64,000 nucleotides of DNA from contig NC_013131.1 in assembly GCF_000024025.1 (NCBI RefSeq), positions 8,164,229 through 8,228,228 on the forward strand, read 5' to 3'. The position numbers and the translations under genes are program-made. Source of the stretch: Catenulispora acidiphila DSM 44928. GTDB taxonomy: Bacteria; Actinomycetota; Actinomycetes; Streptomycetales; Catenulisporaceae. Under the pieces are notes generated by a model. The model had not been told where the DNA came from, searched no databases, and worked only from the letters and a program-made list of their open reading frames with translations. Positions 21,835-30,722 of the stretch are shown here, in pieces (positions within the stretch are counted from its first letter, which is position 1; each line of letters begins with the position of its first letter).

Positions 21835-22812
21835 GTGAGCATCACGATCCGAAACCTCGACCCCGCGGGTGCGGACACGGTGTCCACGCTGCTTCCGCTC
21901 CTGCGCGCCGCCACGGCCACTGACCTGCCGCGGCATCCCGAGCCCACCGCGTCCTACCTGCGCAGGCTCATGATGCCGCGCGCCAACTGGGACACCACCT
22001 GCCTGGTCGCCTACGACGGGGACCGCGCTGCCGGCTACGGCTGTCTGGCCCACGACGTCGAGATCAACCCGGACCTGGTCTACGGCGACCTGCGGATCGC
22101 CGCCCAGGATCGGGCCGAAGTCACCGGGCCGCTGATCGAGGCGTCCAAGGAGTACGCCCGCAGCCGCGGCGCCGTGCGGCTGGTGCTGGACTCCAGCGAG
22201 TTCTCCGGCTACGAGCCGCTCCACAGCGCCGCGGGCGGCCGCGTGCTCGCCGCCGACTGCCGCCGCCAGGTGGACCTGACCGCGATCGACCGCGCCCAAT
22301 ACGCCGCGTGGGCGGCGCCGTCGGAGAAGAACGCGCACTACCGCTTCGAGATCTGGACGATCCCGACACCGGAGGACCTGCTGCCCGCGCTGATCGAGGC
22401 GTACGAGGCGATGCGCGACGCCCCGCACGGGGACCTGGAGTTCAAACACGCGCCGCCGGACGTCGACCGGCGCCGGCGCACCGAGGCCGCCATTCTGGCG
22501 TCGGGCCCGCAGATGTACATCGCCGCGGCGCTCACCCAGGACGGCGAGATCGGCGGCTTCCACGAGGTGCTCGTCCTGCCGGACTTCCGGATGGCCGACG
22601 TCGGCAACACCGGCGTCCCGGCGAAGTTCCGCGGCCACGGCCTGGGCCTGCGCCTCAAAACAGCGCTCGCGCTCCATCTGCTGACCCACGAGCCGCATCT
22701 GACGACCATCTCGACCTGGAACGACGCGCAGAACGCGCCGATGGTCCGGGTGAACGAGGCGATGGGCTACGAGATGGCCGAGAACTGGTCCTCCTGGCAG
22801 TTTGACCTCTAA
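21835..22812 (+). CDS. GNAT-family N-acetyltransferase, two-domain
   Basis: 325 residues with two tandem GNAT-like halves. The C-terminal half carries a clear acetyl-CoA loop, GNTGVPAKFRGHGLGLRLKT, and MVRVNEAMGYEMAENWSSWQ at the end; the N-terminal half has a weaker version (YGDLRIAAQDRAEVTGPLIE). This architecture is common in actinomycete acetyltransferases related to mycothiol synthase, but the substrate is unknown. The start is a GTG with TAGCAT 7 nt upstream and no ribosome site, so probably leaderless. Confidence 0.85.
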   Translation: MSITIRNLDPAGADTVSTLLPLLRAATATDLPRHPEPTASYLRRLMMPRANWDTTCLVAYDGDRAAGYGCLAHDVEINPDLVYGDLRIAAQDRAEVTGPLIEASKEYARSRGAVRLVLDSSEFSGYEPLHSAAGGRVLAADCRRQVDLTAIDRAQYAAWAAPSEKNAHYRFEIWTIPTPEDLLPALIEAYEAMRDAPHGDLEFKHAPPDVDRRRRTEAAILASGPQMYIAAALTQDGEIGGFHEVLVLPDFRMADVGNTGVPAKFRGHGLGLRLKTALALHLLTHEPHLTTISTWNDAQNAPMVRVNEAMGYEMAENWSSWQFDL

Positions 22813-22882
22813 TATCAGAATTCTGCATCAGTGACTCTGAGGCAGTGCTCGGAGCAGAATTCGCCAGAGGGAGGACCACAGC

Positions 22883-24304
22883 GTGGCCGACCTGCCCGTC
22901 GCCCCGCTGGACGCGACCACCCGCACGCTGTGCGCGCAGACGTACTGGGACATGGCCTTCGCGCGCGAGGCAGAGGAGCTTCTGCTCGGCACCGGCTTCT
23001 CCGCGATCGGGCCGCCGGTCGGGCTGAACCTGCCCTCGATCCTGCAGCACGCCGAGCACTCGCTGCGGATCCGGCGGCGCCGGGACTGGGCGCTGCTAGC
23101 GTGCTGGCTGCTGGCAGTGTTCTGCGTCGCGGGTCCGCTGCTGGTCACCCGGGGCACCAAGGACTTCCTGCCGGCGCTGTTCGGCGTGGCCTGCGGCCTG
23201 GGCTCGGTCGGCGCGCTGGCCTGGACGGTGGCGACCGCCGCGCGCTGGATCCGCGTCCACTCCGCCTTCGCGCTGCTGCGCACCTCGGCCTCCCCGCTGG
23301 CCTCGGCGCCGCCGCTGCCCCCGGACGTGCACGGCGAGATCGTCGCCGACCAGGGCTCGAACGTGGTCTGCTACGCCGCGGCCTCCCCGACGCCGTTCGC
23401 CGGCTTCGGCGAGCTGGTGGACGACAAGGTCATGGTGCACCTCCCGCTGGTCCTGGTCCCGGCCTACGTCGAGGGCGCCGGCACGAAGGACACCCACCAC
23501 GTCGACGCCACCGACCTGCACCTGTACCTGCGCAACGAGATGAGCCGCGACAGCGGGGTGCGGGACCTGACGATCGTCAGCAACCTGTTCGTCCGCGGCG
23601 ACGCGGCCAACGGCGTCGCGGGCCTGTGGCCCGGCGGCAAGGAGGCCCGGCCCTCCCGCCAGGCGCACGCCCTGATCTACTCCGCCGGCATCAACGACCC
23701 CGGCGACCGCGCGCAGACCTACCTGACCCTGCAAGCGATCCGGCACGGCGGCAACCTGGTGGTCTCGATGCACGTCCGCCTCCGCGAGCAGCACGAGCGC
23801 ATATCCCTGGAGATAGCCTCGGCGATCGCCGCGCCGCTGGCGGGCAAGTACACCACCGTCGGCGGCGCGCTGCCCCGCTCACTCGGCGGTCTGCGAGCCC
23901 ACGCGCGCTGGTACGCGCTGATGGAACTGCCCGCCGCGCTGACCGAGGCCTGGAGCGGTCCGGTGATCCGCTTCGTCATCCGCCGCCTGCGCCTGCGCGC
24001 CCGCCTGGACATCCTGCGCGGCATCCGCTCGGGACGCATGCCGGACCGCGGCGCCCGCACCTCGCTGCGCCGCTGGACCATGGACCCGGCGAAGATCCAG
24101 TACCAGGAGGAGGCCGACGCGCGCGACATCCTGCAACGGCTGCGCAAGGCGCTGTTCGACCACCTGGTGAACTACTTCGAGATGCACAAGATCTCCACCG
24201 GCGAGCTGATGCGGATCCGGGAGAACGTGCTGATCGTGGAGATGAAGTTCCGGGGCGAGGTCATCGACGGCGCGCGAGCGTTCGGGGCGAACGAGAAGAA
24301 CTGA
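22883..24304 (+). CDS. Two-TM membrane protein of unknown function
   Basis: 473 residues. GTG start with GGGAGGA at proper spacing. Residues 1-65 soluble, transmembrane segments at about 69-88 (WALLACWLLAVFCVAGPLLV) and 96-118, then a large cytoplasmic-side domain (residues 120-473) with segments such as VMVHLPLVLVPAYVEGAGTK, HHVDATDLHLYLRNEMSRDS and HALIYSAGINDPGDRAQTYL. The C-terminus is charged (FDHLVNYFEMHKISTGELMR). I do not recognise a family. The alternation resembles actinobacterial proteins encoded near stress or conflict genes, but nothing in the neighbourhood supports a role. Confidence 0.7.
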   Translation: MADLPVAPLDATTRTLCAQTYWDMAFAREAEELLLGTGFSAIGPPVGLNLPSILQHAEHSLRIRRRRDWALLACWLLAVFCVAGPLLVTRGTKDFLPALFGVACGLGSVGALAWTVATAARWIRVHSAFALLRTSASPLASAPPLPPDVHGEIVADQGSNVVCYAAASPTPFAGFGELVDDKVMVHLPLVLVPAYVEGAGTKDTHHVDATDLHLYLRNEMSRDSGVRDLTIVSNLFVRGDAANGVAGLWPGGKEARPSRQAHALIYSAGINDPGDRAQTYLTLQAIRHGGNLVVSMHVRLREQHERISLEIASAIAAPLAGKYTTVGGALPRSLGGLRAHARWYALMELPAALTEAWSGPVIRFVIRRLRLRARLDILRGIRSGRMPDRGARTSLRRWTMDPAKIQYQEEADARDILQRLRKALFDHLVNYFEMHKISTGELMRIRENVLIVEMKFRGEVIDGARAFGANEKN

Positions 24305-24399
24305 ACGCAGGGTTCTGATACGCGGCGGTTGCCGGTCCATCAGCGCGCCGTCGGTCGGGGAGTGGAATACGAACCCTGAGAAGAAGTCAGGACACGAAC

Positions 24400-25518
24400 T
24401 CAGAAGCCGAGTTTGGCCAGCTGCTTGGGGTCGCGCTGCCAGTCCTTGGCGACCTTCACGTGCAGGTCCAGGAACACCGGGGTGCCCAGCAGCGCCTCGA
24501 TCTGCCGGCGGGCCTGCGAGCCGACGTCGCGCAGCCGCTCGCCGCGGTGGCCGATGACGATCGCCTTCTGGCTCGGGCGCTCGACGTACAGGGTCGCGTG
24601 CACGTCCAGCAGCGGACGGTCGGCGGGGCGGCCCTCGCGCAGCGTCATCTCCTCGACGGTGACGGCCAGGGAGTGCGGCAGCTCGTCGCGCACGCCTTCC
24701 AGCGCGGCCTCGCGGACCAGCTCGCCGACCATGATCTCTTCCGGCTCGTCGGTCAGCTCCCCGCCCGGGTACAGCGGCGGGGACTGCGGGAGCTGCTTCA
24801 CCAGCAGGTCCTCCAACAGCTGGATCTGCTCGTCGCGGACGGCGGAGACCGGGATCACCTCGGCCCACTCGATGCCGACCTCGCGGCCCAGCTCCATCAG
24901 GGCCAGCAGCTGCTCGGCGATGAACTCCTTGGCGGCCTTGTCGGTCTTGGTCAGGATGGCGATCTTCGGGGTCCGGCGGACCTGCGCGAGCTCGGCGGCG
25001 ATGAAGCGGTCGCCGGGACCGATCTTCTCGTCGGCGGGCACGCAGAACCCGATGACGTCCACCTCGTTCCAGGTGGCGCGCACCTCGTCGTTCAGGCGCG
25101 CGCCGAGCAGGGTGCGCGGCTTGTGCAGCCCGGGGGTGTCGACGAGCACCAGCTGCGCGTCGTCGCGGTGCACGATGCCGCGCACGGTGTGCCGGGTGGT
25201 CTGCGGCCGCCCGGAGGTGATCGCCACCTTCGCGCCCACGACCGAGTTGGTCAGCGTCGACTTGCCCGCGTTGGGACGCCCCACGAAGCACGCGAACCCG
25301 GCGCGGAAGTCCTCGGGGAACTCATCGCGCGGCGGCGAGTCGTCCCGGACCCCGCGGCCGTAGGCGGTCGGCGCCGGCTCGGTGTCACGGACCCGGTCGG
25401 AGGTGACGCGCTTCTCGGCGAGCTGCTGGCTGCGCTTGACGCGCTCGGCCTTCTTCTTCGCCGCCTCGGCGTTCGCCGCCTGGCGGGACCGGGATCGTCC
25501 ACTCGCGCTGCTCGTCAT
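24400..25518 (-). CDS. era: GTPase Era
   Basis: Essential GTPase that binds 16S rRNA 3' end and assists 30S assembly. 372 residues: G1 GRPNAGKSTLTNSVVG, G2 QTTRHT, G3 DTPGLHKP, G4 TKTD, G5 SAV, and a C-terminal KH domain (ERPSQKAIVIGHRGERLRDV, then RQIEALLGTPVFLDLHVKV). An unusual N-terminal extension of about 75 residues, rich in Ala/Lys/Arg (NAEAAKKKAERVKRSQQLAE), precedes the GTPase. ATG at 25518 is preferred over 25527 by spacing from AGGGAGA. It sits with the CDA-like gene, the CBS transporter, ybeY and phoH in the standard order. Confidence 0.95.
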   Translation of the reverse strand: MTSSASGRSRSRQAANAEAAKKKAERVKRSQQLAEKRVTSDRVRDTEPAPTAYGRGVRDDSPPRDEFPEDFRAGFACFVGRPNAGKSTLTNSVVGAKVAITSGRPQTTRHTVRGIVHRDDAQLVLVDTPGLHKPRTLLGARLNDEVRATWNEVDVIGFCVPADEKIGPGDRFIAAELAQVRRTPKIAILTKTDKAAKEFIAEQLLALMELGREVGIEWAEVIPVSAVRDEQIQLLEDLLVKQLPQSPPLYPGGELTDEPEEIMVGELVREAALEGVRDELPHSLAVTVEEMTLREGRPADRPLLDVHATLYVERPSQKAIVIGHRGERLRDVGSQARRQIEALLGTPVFLDLHVKVAKDWQRDPKQLAKLGF

Positions 25519-25602
25519 GGGGACCATTCTCCCTCACTCCGGGCGCGCCGCTGCCCGGACCGCTTCCAGGTCCGGTCCGACCCGCCGATCAGAGCCGCCG
25601 AT

Positions 25603-25638
25603 CAGAGCTCCGGACAGAGCTCCGGGCAGAGCTCCGGG
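25603..25638. repeat. 12-bp tandem repeat, three copies
   Basis: CAGAGCTCCGGA/G repeats three times in a row in the 132-bp gap between era and the CDA-like gene. The units are near-identical. No promoter or gene is recognised in this gap. Confidence 0.75.
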
Positions 25639-25650
25639 CAGACCTTCGCC

Positions 25651-25980
25651 TCAGAGCTTCGGGTCCGCCAGGAACAACCGCGGCGGCGCCCCGGCACCCT
25701 TGAGGTCGGCGACCACGTCCAAATCCTCCTGCCGGAACTTCTTCTCCTCGGTGACCAGCACCGCCGCCTCCAGCGCCCGCGCCCCACTGACGACCGCCAT
25801 CGCGACCGCGGTCTGCAACGCCGAGAGCTTCAACGCCGGCAGCTCGACAGTGGTCGCGACATAGGTACGTCCGGTCTCGTCACGCAGCGCCGCGCCCTCG
25901 GCCGCGCCGTTGCGCGCCCGCTGCGCCTTGGCGAGGGTGTGGAGCTTGGCGTTCTCGGGATCCAGCTGGGAATCGGTCAT
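25651..25980 (-). CDS. Cytidine-deaminase-like protein lacking catalytic residues
   Basis: 109 residues with the cytidine-deaminase strand-helix pattern (LHTLAKAQRARNGAAEGAAL, TYVATTVELPALKLSALQTA, VAMAVVSGARALEAAVLVTE). The family's catalytic CAE and zinc-binding PCxxC are absent: the CAE position reads SAL, and no cysteine occurs in the protein. It is therefore probably not a deaminase. Proteins like this between era and the CBS transporter are common in actinomycetes, often annotated cytidine deaminase. The role is unknown; a structural or nucleotide-binding function is inference. Confidence 0.75.
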   Translation of the reverse strand: MTDSQLDPENAKLHTLAKAQRARNGAAEGAALRDETGRTYVATTVELPALKLSALQTAVAMAVVSGARALEAAVLVTEEKKFRQEDLDVVADLKGAGAPPRLFLADPKL

Positions 25981-25989
25981 GGTCCAACG

Positions 25990-26188
25990 CTACCGAAACA
26001 CCACGGCATCCTCGGGCGCGAGCGTCATCACACTCAGCGTCGCGGAGTTCTCGGCGGCGATGGCACCCTCGACCCGCTCGACGATCAATGCGAGTGAGGA
26101 AGAATATCTTCTCGCGACCGAGCAGCTGCTCGGTCGAGCGGTAGTTCTTCCATTGCTCGCGATAGTGATAGACGCTTTCCAAAGACAC
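25990..26188 (-). pseudogene. Decayed fragment of a DUF4231 (SLATT-like) gene
   Basis: Reading minus from 26188: VSLESVYHYREQWKNYRSTE, followed by QLLGREKIFFLT, matches the C-terminal helix pair of DUF4231 proteins (W-x-x-YR-x-T-x-x-x-L-x-x-E). The next expected segment, ERVEGAIAAENS, is present but in another frame, ending at 25990. A frameshift or small deletion therefore splits it, and the N-terminal membrane hairpin is missing. A stop codon lies just upstream of 26188. It sits against tRNA-Gly and its terminator, a common place for mobile-gene remains. Confidence 0.5.
26115..26136. repeat. 22-bp perfect palindrome
   Basis: CGACCGAGCAG followed by its exact complement. It lies inside the DUF4231 fragment, with flanking GGAAGAA/TTCTTCC arms that could extend a cruciform. 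It may be a by-product of the coding sequence. Confidence 0.5.
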
Positions 26189-26209
26189 CAGGATCTACTG
26201 GAAAACAGC

Positions 26210-26239
26210 AGAGGACCCCGGATTTCTCCGGGGTCCTCT
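26210..26239 (-). terminator. Terminator of tRNA-Gly
   Basis: A perfect 13-bp stem (AGAGGACCCCGGA and complement) with a 4-nt loop, followed on the minus strand by GCTGTTTT. It lies 12 bp after the tRNA 3' end, so it ends the tRNA transcript. Confidence 0.92.
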
Positions 26240-26251
26240 GCCTTCACTCTG

Positions 26252-26324
26252 AGCGGATGACGAGATTCGAACTCGCGACCCTCACCTTGGCAAGGTGATG
26301 CTCTACCAACTGAGCCACATCCGC
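26252..26324 (-). tRNA. tRNA-Gly (anticodon GCC)
   Basis: 73-nt cloverleaf on the minus strand: acceptor stem GCGGATG/CATCCGC, D-loop GGCTCAGTTGGTAGAGC, anticodon loop TTGCCAA with GCC, and T-arm GTTCGAATC. No CCA is encoded. GCC reads GGC/GGT, the dominant Gly codons in this GC-rich genome. A TATAGT -10 lies about 35 bp upstream, and a strong terminator follows. Confidence 0.97.
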
Positions 26325-26358
26325 ATTCGCCTGCCGGGTTTCCCCGGCGACGAAGAAA

Positions 26359-26364
26359 ACTATA
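26359..26364 (-). promoter_or_regulatory. -10 element of the tRNA-Gly promoter
   Basis: TATAGT on the minus strand, 35 nt before the mature tRNA 5' end, is the best -10 match nearby. A short GCCGGG/CCCGGC hairpin lies between it and the tRNA, in the leader to be removed. No clear -35 is seen. Confidence 0.5.
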
Positions 26365-26408
26365 GCCCATGTCCGGGGTGGGTTCGCCGCCTGGTTACCC
26401 GGGACGTG

Positions 26409-27686
26409 TCAGGCGTCGTCCTGCGGAACGCGCTTCACCAACACGGTCCCGATCCGGCGTCGGCGGCCCTCTGGGGACTCGGCGGTGAGGCGTAGTCCCT
26501 CCACTTCGATCTGGGCTCCGGGGATCGGGACGCGGCCGAGCCGTTTGGCCATCAGGCCGCCGACCGTCTCCACGTCGTCGTCCTCCAGGTCCACGCCGAA
26601 CAGGTCGCCGAGCTCGTCCACGCCGAGGCGCGCGGTGACGCGGGCCGCGTCCGGGGACAGGTGCTCGACCGAGGGGCGCTCCACGTCGTACTCGTCGGCG
26701 ATCTCCCCGACGATCTCCTCCAGGATGTCCTCGATGGTGACCAGTCCGGCGGTGCCGCCGTACTCGTCGATCACCACGGCCAGGTGGATGTGGCCGGCCT
26801 GCATGTCGCGCAGGAGCTCGTCGGCGGGCTTGCTGTCCGGGATGCAGACCGGGTCGCGCATCGCGGACTCGACCAGCTCGGTGGTCTCCCCGCTCGGATG
26901 CTCGTGGATCCGCCGGACCAGGTCCTTGAGATACACGATGCCCACCACGTCGTCGGCGTTCTCGCCGACCACCGGGATGCGGGAGAAGCCGCTGCGCAGT
27001 GCCAGCGACAGCGCCTGGCGCAGGGTCTTGTGCCGCTCGATGAACACCATGTCGGTGCGCGGGACCATCACCTCGCGCACCAGCGTGTCGCCGAGCTCGA
27101 AGACCGAGTGCACCATGCGGCGCTCCTGGTCCTCGATGACGCTGTTCGCCTCGGCGAGGTCCACCAGGGCGCGCAGCTCGGCCTCGGAGGCGAACGGGCC
27201 CTCGCGGAAGCCCCGGCCGGGCGTCACCGCGTTGCCGACCGCGATCAGCAGCTGCGCCAGCGGGCCCAGGACCGTGGTCAGCAGCGCCAGCGGGCCGGCG
27301 AAGTGCAGCGCCACCCGCACCGAGTGCTGCCGGCCGATGGTGCGCGGCATCACGCCGATGAAGATGTAGGACACCGCGATCATCACGCCGATCGCGGCGA
27401 ACCCGGCGCCCCAGGCGCCGTCGATCCGGCGCATGAACAGCACGGTGACCAGCACGGTCGCCGCGATCTCGCAGGCCACGCGCAGTAAAAGGACCAGGTT
27501 CAGCACCCGGGCCGGGTCGTCGACCAGCTGCTTGAGCCGGGCCGCGCGCGGCACGCCGTCGGCGACGAGCTCGGCGGCCCGCACCCGGGACACCCGGGAC
27601 AGCGCGGCGTCGGCGCAGGCGGAGAACCCCGCGACCGCGACCAGGACCACGACGGCGACGATCTCCCAGAACAGCAGGACACTCAT
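26409..27686 (-). CDS. CNNM/CorC-type membrane protein with CBS domains
   Basis: 425 residues. Residues about 1-150: DUF21 transmembrane domain with three to four helices (FWEIVAVVVLVAVAGFSACA, LNLVLLLRVACEIAATVLVT, GFAAIGVMIAVSYIFIGVMP). Residues 190-330: two CBS domains (VREVMVPRTDMVFIERHKTL, and IHLAVVIDEYGGTAGLVTIE). Residues 340-425: CorC/HlyC C-terminal domain (ARVTARLGVDELGDLFGVDL). The family exports Mg2+/Co2+, although proteins are often labelled hemolysins. It is the standard neighbour of ybeY, phoH and era. Confidence 0.92.
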   Translation of the reverse strand: MSVLLFWEIVAVVVLVAVAGFSACADAALSRVSRVRAAELVADGVPRAARLKQLVDDPARVLNLVLLLRVACEIAATVLVTVLFMRRIDGAWGAGFAAIGVMIAVSYIFIGVMPRTIGRQHSVRVALHFAGPLALLTTVLGPLAQLLIAVGNAVTPGRGFREGPFASEAELRALVDLAEANSVIEDQERRMVHSVFELGDTLVREVMVPRTDMVFIERHKTLRQALSLALRSGFSRIPVVGENADDVVGIVYLKDLVRRIHEHPSGETTELVESAMRDPVCIPDSKPADELLRDMQAGHIHLAVVIDEYGGTAGLVTIEDILEEIVGEIADEYDVERPSVEHLSPDAARVTARLGVDELGDLFGVDLEDDDVETVGGLMAKRLGRVPIPGAQIEVEGLRLTAESPEGRRRRIGTVLVKRVPQDDA

Positions 27687-27735
27687 GCGGCGCTCCCGCC
27701 GCCGGAAGGAGTGCCCTGCCGATGTCTATGACCGC

Positions 27736-28215
27736 TCATCGAGCGCCGGACCTGGCCTTCCATCCTCGTAGCAACTGCTTCTGCAGGCCGAACATCTCGG
27801 CCTCCTCCTCGGGTTCGGCGTGGTCGTAGCCGAGCAGGTGCAAGATCCCGTGCGTGGTGAGCAGCCGCAGCTCCTCGGCGGTGGAGTGGCCGGCGTCCTT
27901 GCCCTGCCGCTCGGCCACCTCCGGACACAGCACGACGTCCCCGAGCAGGCCCGGGACCGGCTCGTTGTCGTCCTCGGCGCGCGCCGGGCGCAGCTCGTCC
28001 ATCGGGAAGGAGAGCACGTCGGTCGGACCCGGCTCGTCCATCCACTGGATGTGCAGCTGCTCCATCGCGGCGGTGTCCACCAGCAGGATGGACAGCTCGG
28101 CCATCGGATGGATGCCCATCTCGCCCAGCACGTACCGGGCCACCCCGACCAGCTCTTCGGCGTCCACGCCCTGCTCGGTGCCGTAGTCGGTCTCGTTGGC
28201 GATGTCGATCGACAT
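27736..28215 (-). CDS. ybeY: Endoribonuclease YbeY
   Basis: Zinc-dependent RNase acting in 16S rRNA 3'-end maturation and ribosome quality control. 159 residues, with the three-histidine motif [11 protein letters not shown] and the upstream strand [20 protein letters not shown], then [14 protein letters not shown]. The ATG at 28215 is chosen because the conserved [12 protein letters not shown] begins there, 4 bp after the phoH stop; the longer open frame overlaps phoH. Co-transcription and coupling with phoH are likely. Confidence 0.95.
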   Translation of the reverse strand: MSIDIANETDYGTEQGVDAEELVGVARYVLGEMGIHPMAELSILLVDTAAMEQLHIQWMDEPGPTDVLSFPMDELRPARAEDDNEPVPGLLGDVVLCPEVAERQGKDAGHSTAEELRLLTTHGILHLLGYDHAEPEEEAEMFGLQKQLLRGWKARSGAR

Positions 28216-28219
28216 GGGG

Positions 28220-29401
<1,182 letters not shown>

Positions 29402-29538
29402 AGGAACGGCCGTACGGCCTTTGATCACTCTCCTGTCTCCGTGTCGCCTCCATGCTAGCCCGCACCCCCGCGACCAGGGCGGGAGATTTTGCCCGCCACC
29501 CCTTTTCGTCATCCTGACGCTATGCTAGTCTCAGAGCC

Positions 29539-29561
29539 GTTATCGTCAGATGGACGATAAC
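29539..29561. promoter_or_regulatory. Candidate operator before the VWA/PurA-like pair
   Basis: A 9-bp inverted repeat GTTATCGTC-N5-GACGATAAC, 28 bp before the VWA gene start and just downstream of TATGCT/TAGTCT sequences that could be a -10 element. Placement over the likely transcription start fits a repressor site. No regulator gene is next to it. Confidence 0.5.
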
Positions 29562-29589
29562 CGGAGACGACCTTGAGAAGGCGATGGCC

Positions 29590-30690
29590 ATGGGCAGCGG
29601 ACGCTGGGATTACAACGCATACGAGGCGGCGGAGGCCTACCGCAAGGCCAGCGGCCGCAGCGCCTTCGACTACAACGACCGGGTGCTCAGCCGCACCCCG
29701 CGCAACCAGTGGCGCGCCCACCCCGACCTTGAGCCGTACGGCGTCGGCGTCCGCGAGAGCCGGGACAGCGCCGAGCACCCGACCTCCTTGGCCATCTCCG
29801 TGCTGTTCGACGTCACCGGCTCCATGGGCGGGGTCCCCCGGGTGCTCCAGACCAAGCTCGGCGACCTGCACGGCCTGCTGCTGCGCAAGGGTTACGTCGA
29901 CCACCCGCAGATCATGTTCGGCGCGATCGGCGACGCCTACTCCGACCGGGTGCCGCTGCAGGTCGGGCAGTTCGAGTCCGACAACCGCATGGACGATCAG
30001 CTCGGCGACATCGTCCTGGAGGGCGGCGGCGGCGGGCAGATGCGCGAGTCCTACGAGCTGGCGATGTACTTCATGGCCCACCACACCGCGCTGGACTGCC
30101 ACGACAAGCGCGGCAAGCGCGGCTACCTGTTCATCATCGGCGACGAGATGCCCTACCCGAACGTCAACCCCCAGCAGGTCTCGCGCCTGCTCGGACCGAG
30201 CGCCGGCCGGGGCGGCCAGGCCGGCCGCGCCGAGCGCCCCGGGCGTGGCGGCCGCGGCGGCTCGGCGACCGTCCCGATCGAGGACGTGGTCCGCGACCTG
30301 ACCCGCAAGTTCGACGTCTACTACATCCTCCCGGAGGGCTCCTCCTACGTCGGCAACGACGAGGTTCTCGGCGCCTGGCGCGCCCTGCTCGGCCAGAACG
30401 TCATCCAGCTCGACGACCTCGACGCGGTCTGTGAGACCATCGCGCTGACCATCGGCCTGGCCGAGGACCGCATCGACCTCGACGGCGGTCTGGAGGACCT
30501 GCGCGACGTGGGATCGCGTGCGGGCGGCTCGGTGGAGCGCGCGCTGGGCGGCCTGGACACCCGTCGCAGTGGCCGCCGCCCCAGCCGGCACCACACCACC
30601 GCGGACCCGGCGGTGCGGTACCTGCGGTCCCAGGGCGCTGACTATTCGTATGACTCCGGGTACGACAACCGCCCCGAAAGCCGTTGGTAG
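29590..30690 (+). CDS. VWA-domain protein paired with PurA-like enzyme
   Basis: 366 residues. The MIDAS motif is DVTGSMGG at about 75-82 (D-x-T-G-S rather than D-x-S-x-S), inside ISVLFDVTGSMGGVPRVLQT. Further VWA elements are MFGAIGDAYSDRVPLQVGQF and RGYLFIIGDEMPYP. A Gly/Arg-rich insert lies at about 200-222, and the C-terminus is basic and Tyr-rich. No membrane segment, so cytoplasmic. The N-terminus (RWDYNAYEAAEAYRKASGRS) is unlike common VWA proteins. ATG 29590 is 8 nt after AGAAGG; ATG 29584 is possible. The PurA-like gene follows after 32 bp, and the pair is probably one operon. Confidence 0.82.
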   Translation: MGSGRWDYNAYEAAEAYRKASGRSAFDYNDRVLSRTPRNQWRAHPDLEPYGVGVRESRDSAEHPTSLAISVLFDVTGSMGGVPRVLQTKLGDLHGLLLRKGYVDHPQIMFGAIGDAYSDRVPLQVGQFESDNRMDDQLGDIVLEGGGGGQMRESYELAMYFMAHHTALDCHDKRGKRGYLFIIGDEMPYPNVNPQQVSRLLGPSAGRGGQAGRAERPGRGGRGGSATVPIEDVVRDLTRKFDVYYILPEGSSYVGNDEVLGAWRALLGQNVIQLDDLDAVCETIALTIGLAEDRIDLDGGLEDLRDVGSRAGGSVERALGGLDTRRSGRRPSRHHTTADPAVRYLRSQGADYSYDSGYDNRPESRW

Positions 30691-30722
30691 AAGAGCACCT
30701 TCCCTCCAGAGAGCACCCCGCA

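Noticed and set aside
22831-24318. Alternative 495-codon frame over the two-TM protein
   Set aside because: Arg/Pro/Gly-rich shadow, no ribosome site; the 22883 frame has a good one and membrane helices.
26115-26136. Attachment site at tRNA-Gly
   Set aside because: The palindrome is not a copy of the tRNA 3' end, and no integrase is present; it is better seen as part of the decayed coding fragment.
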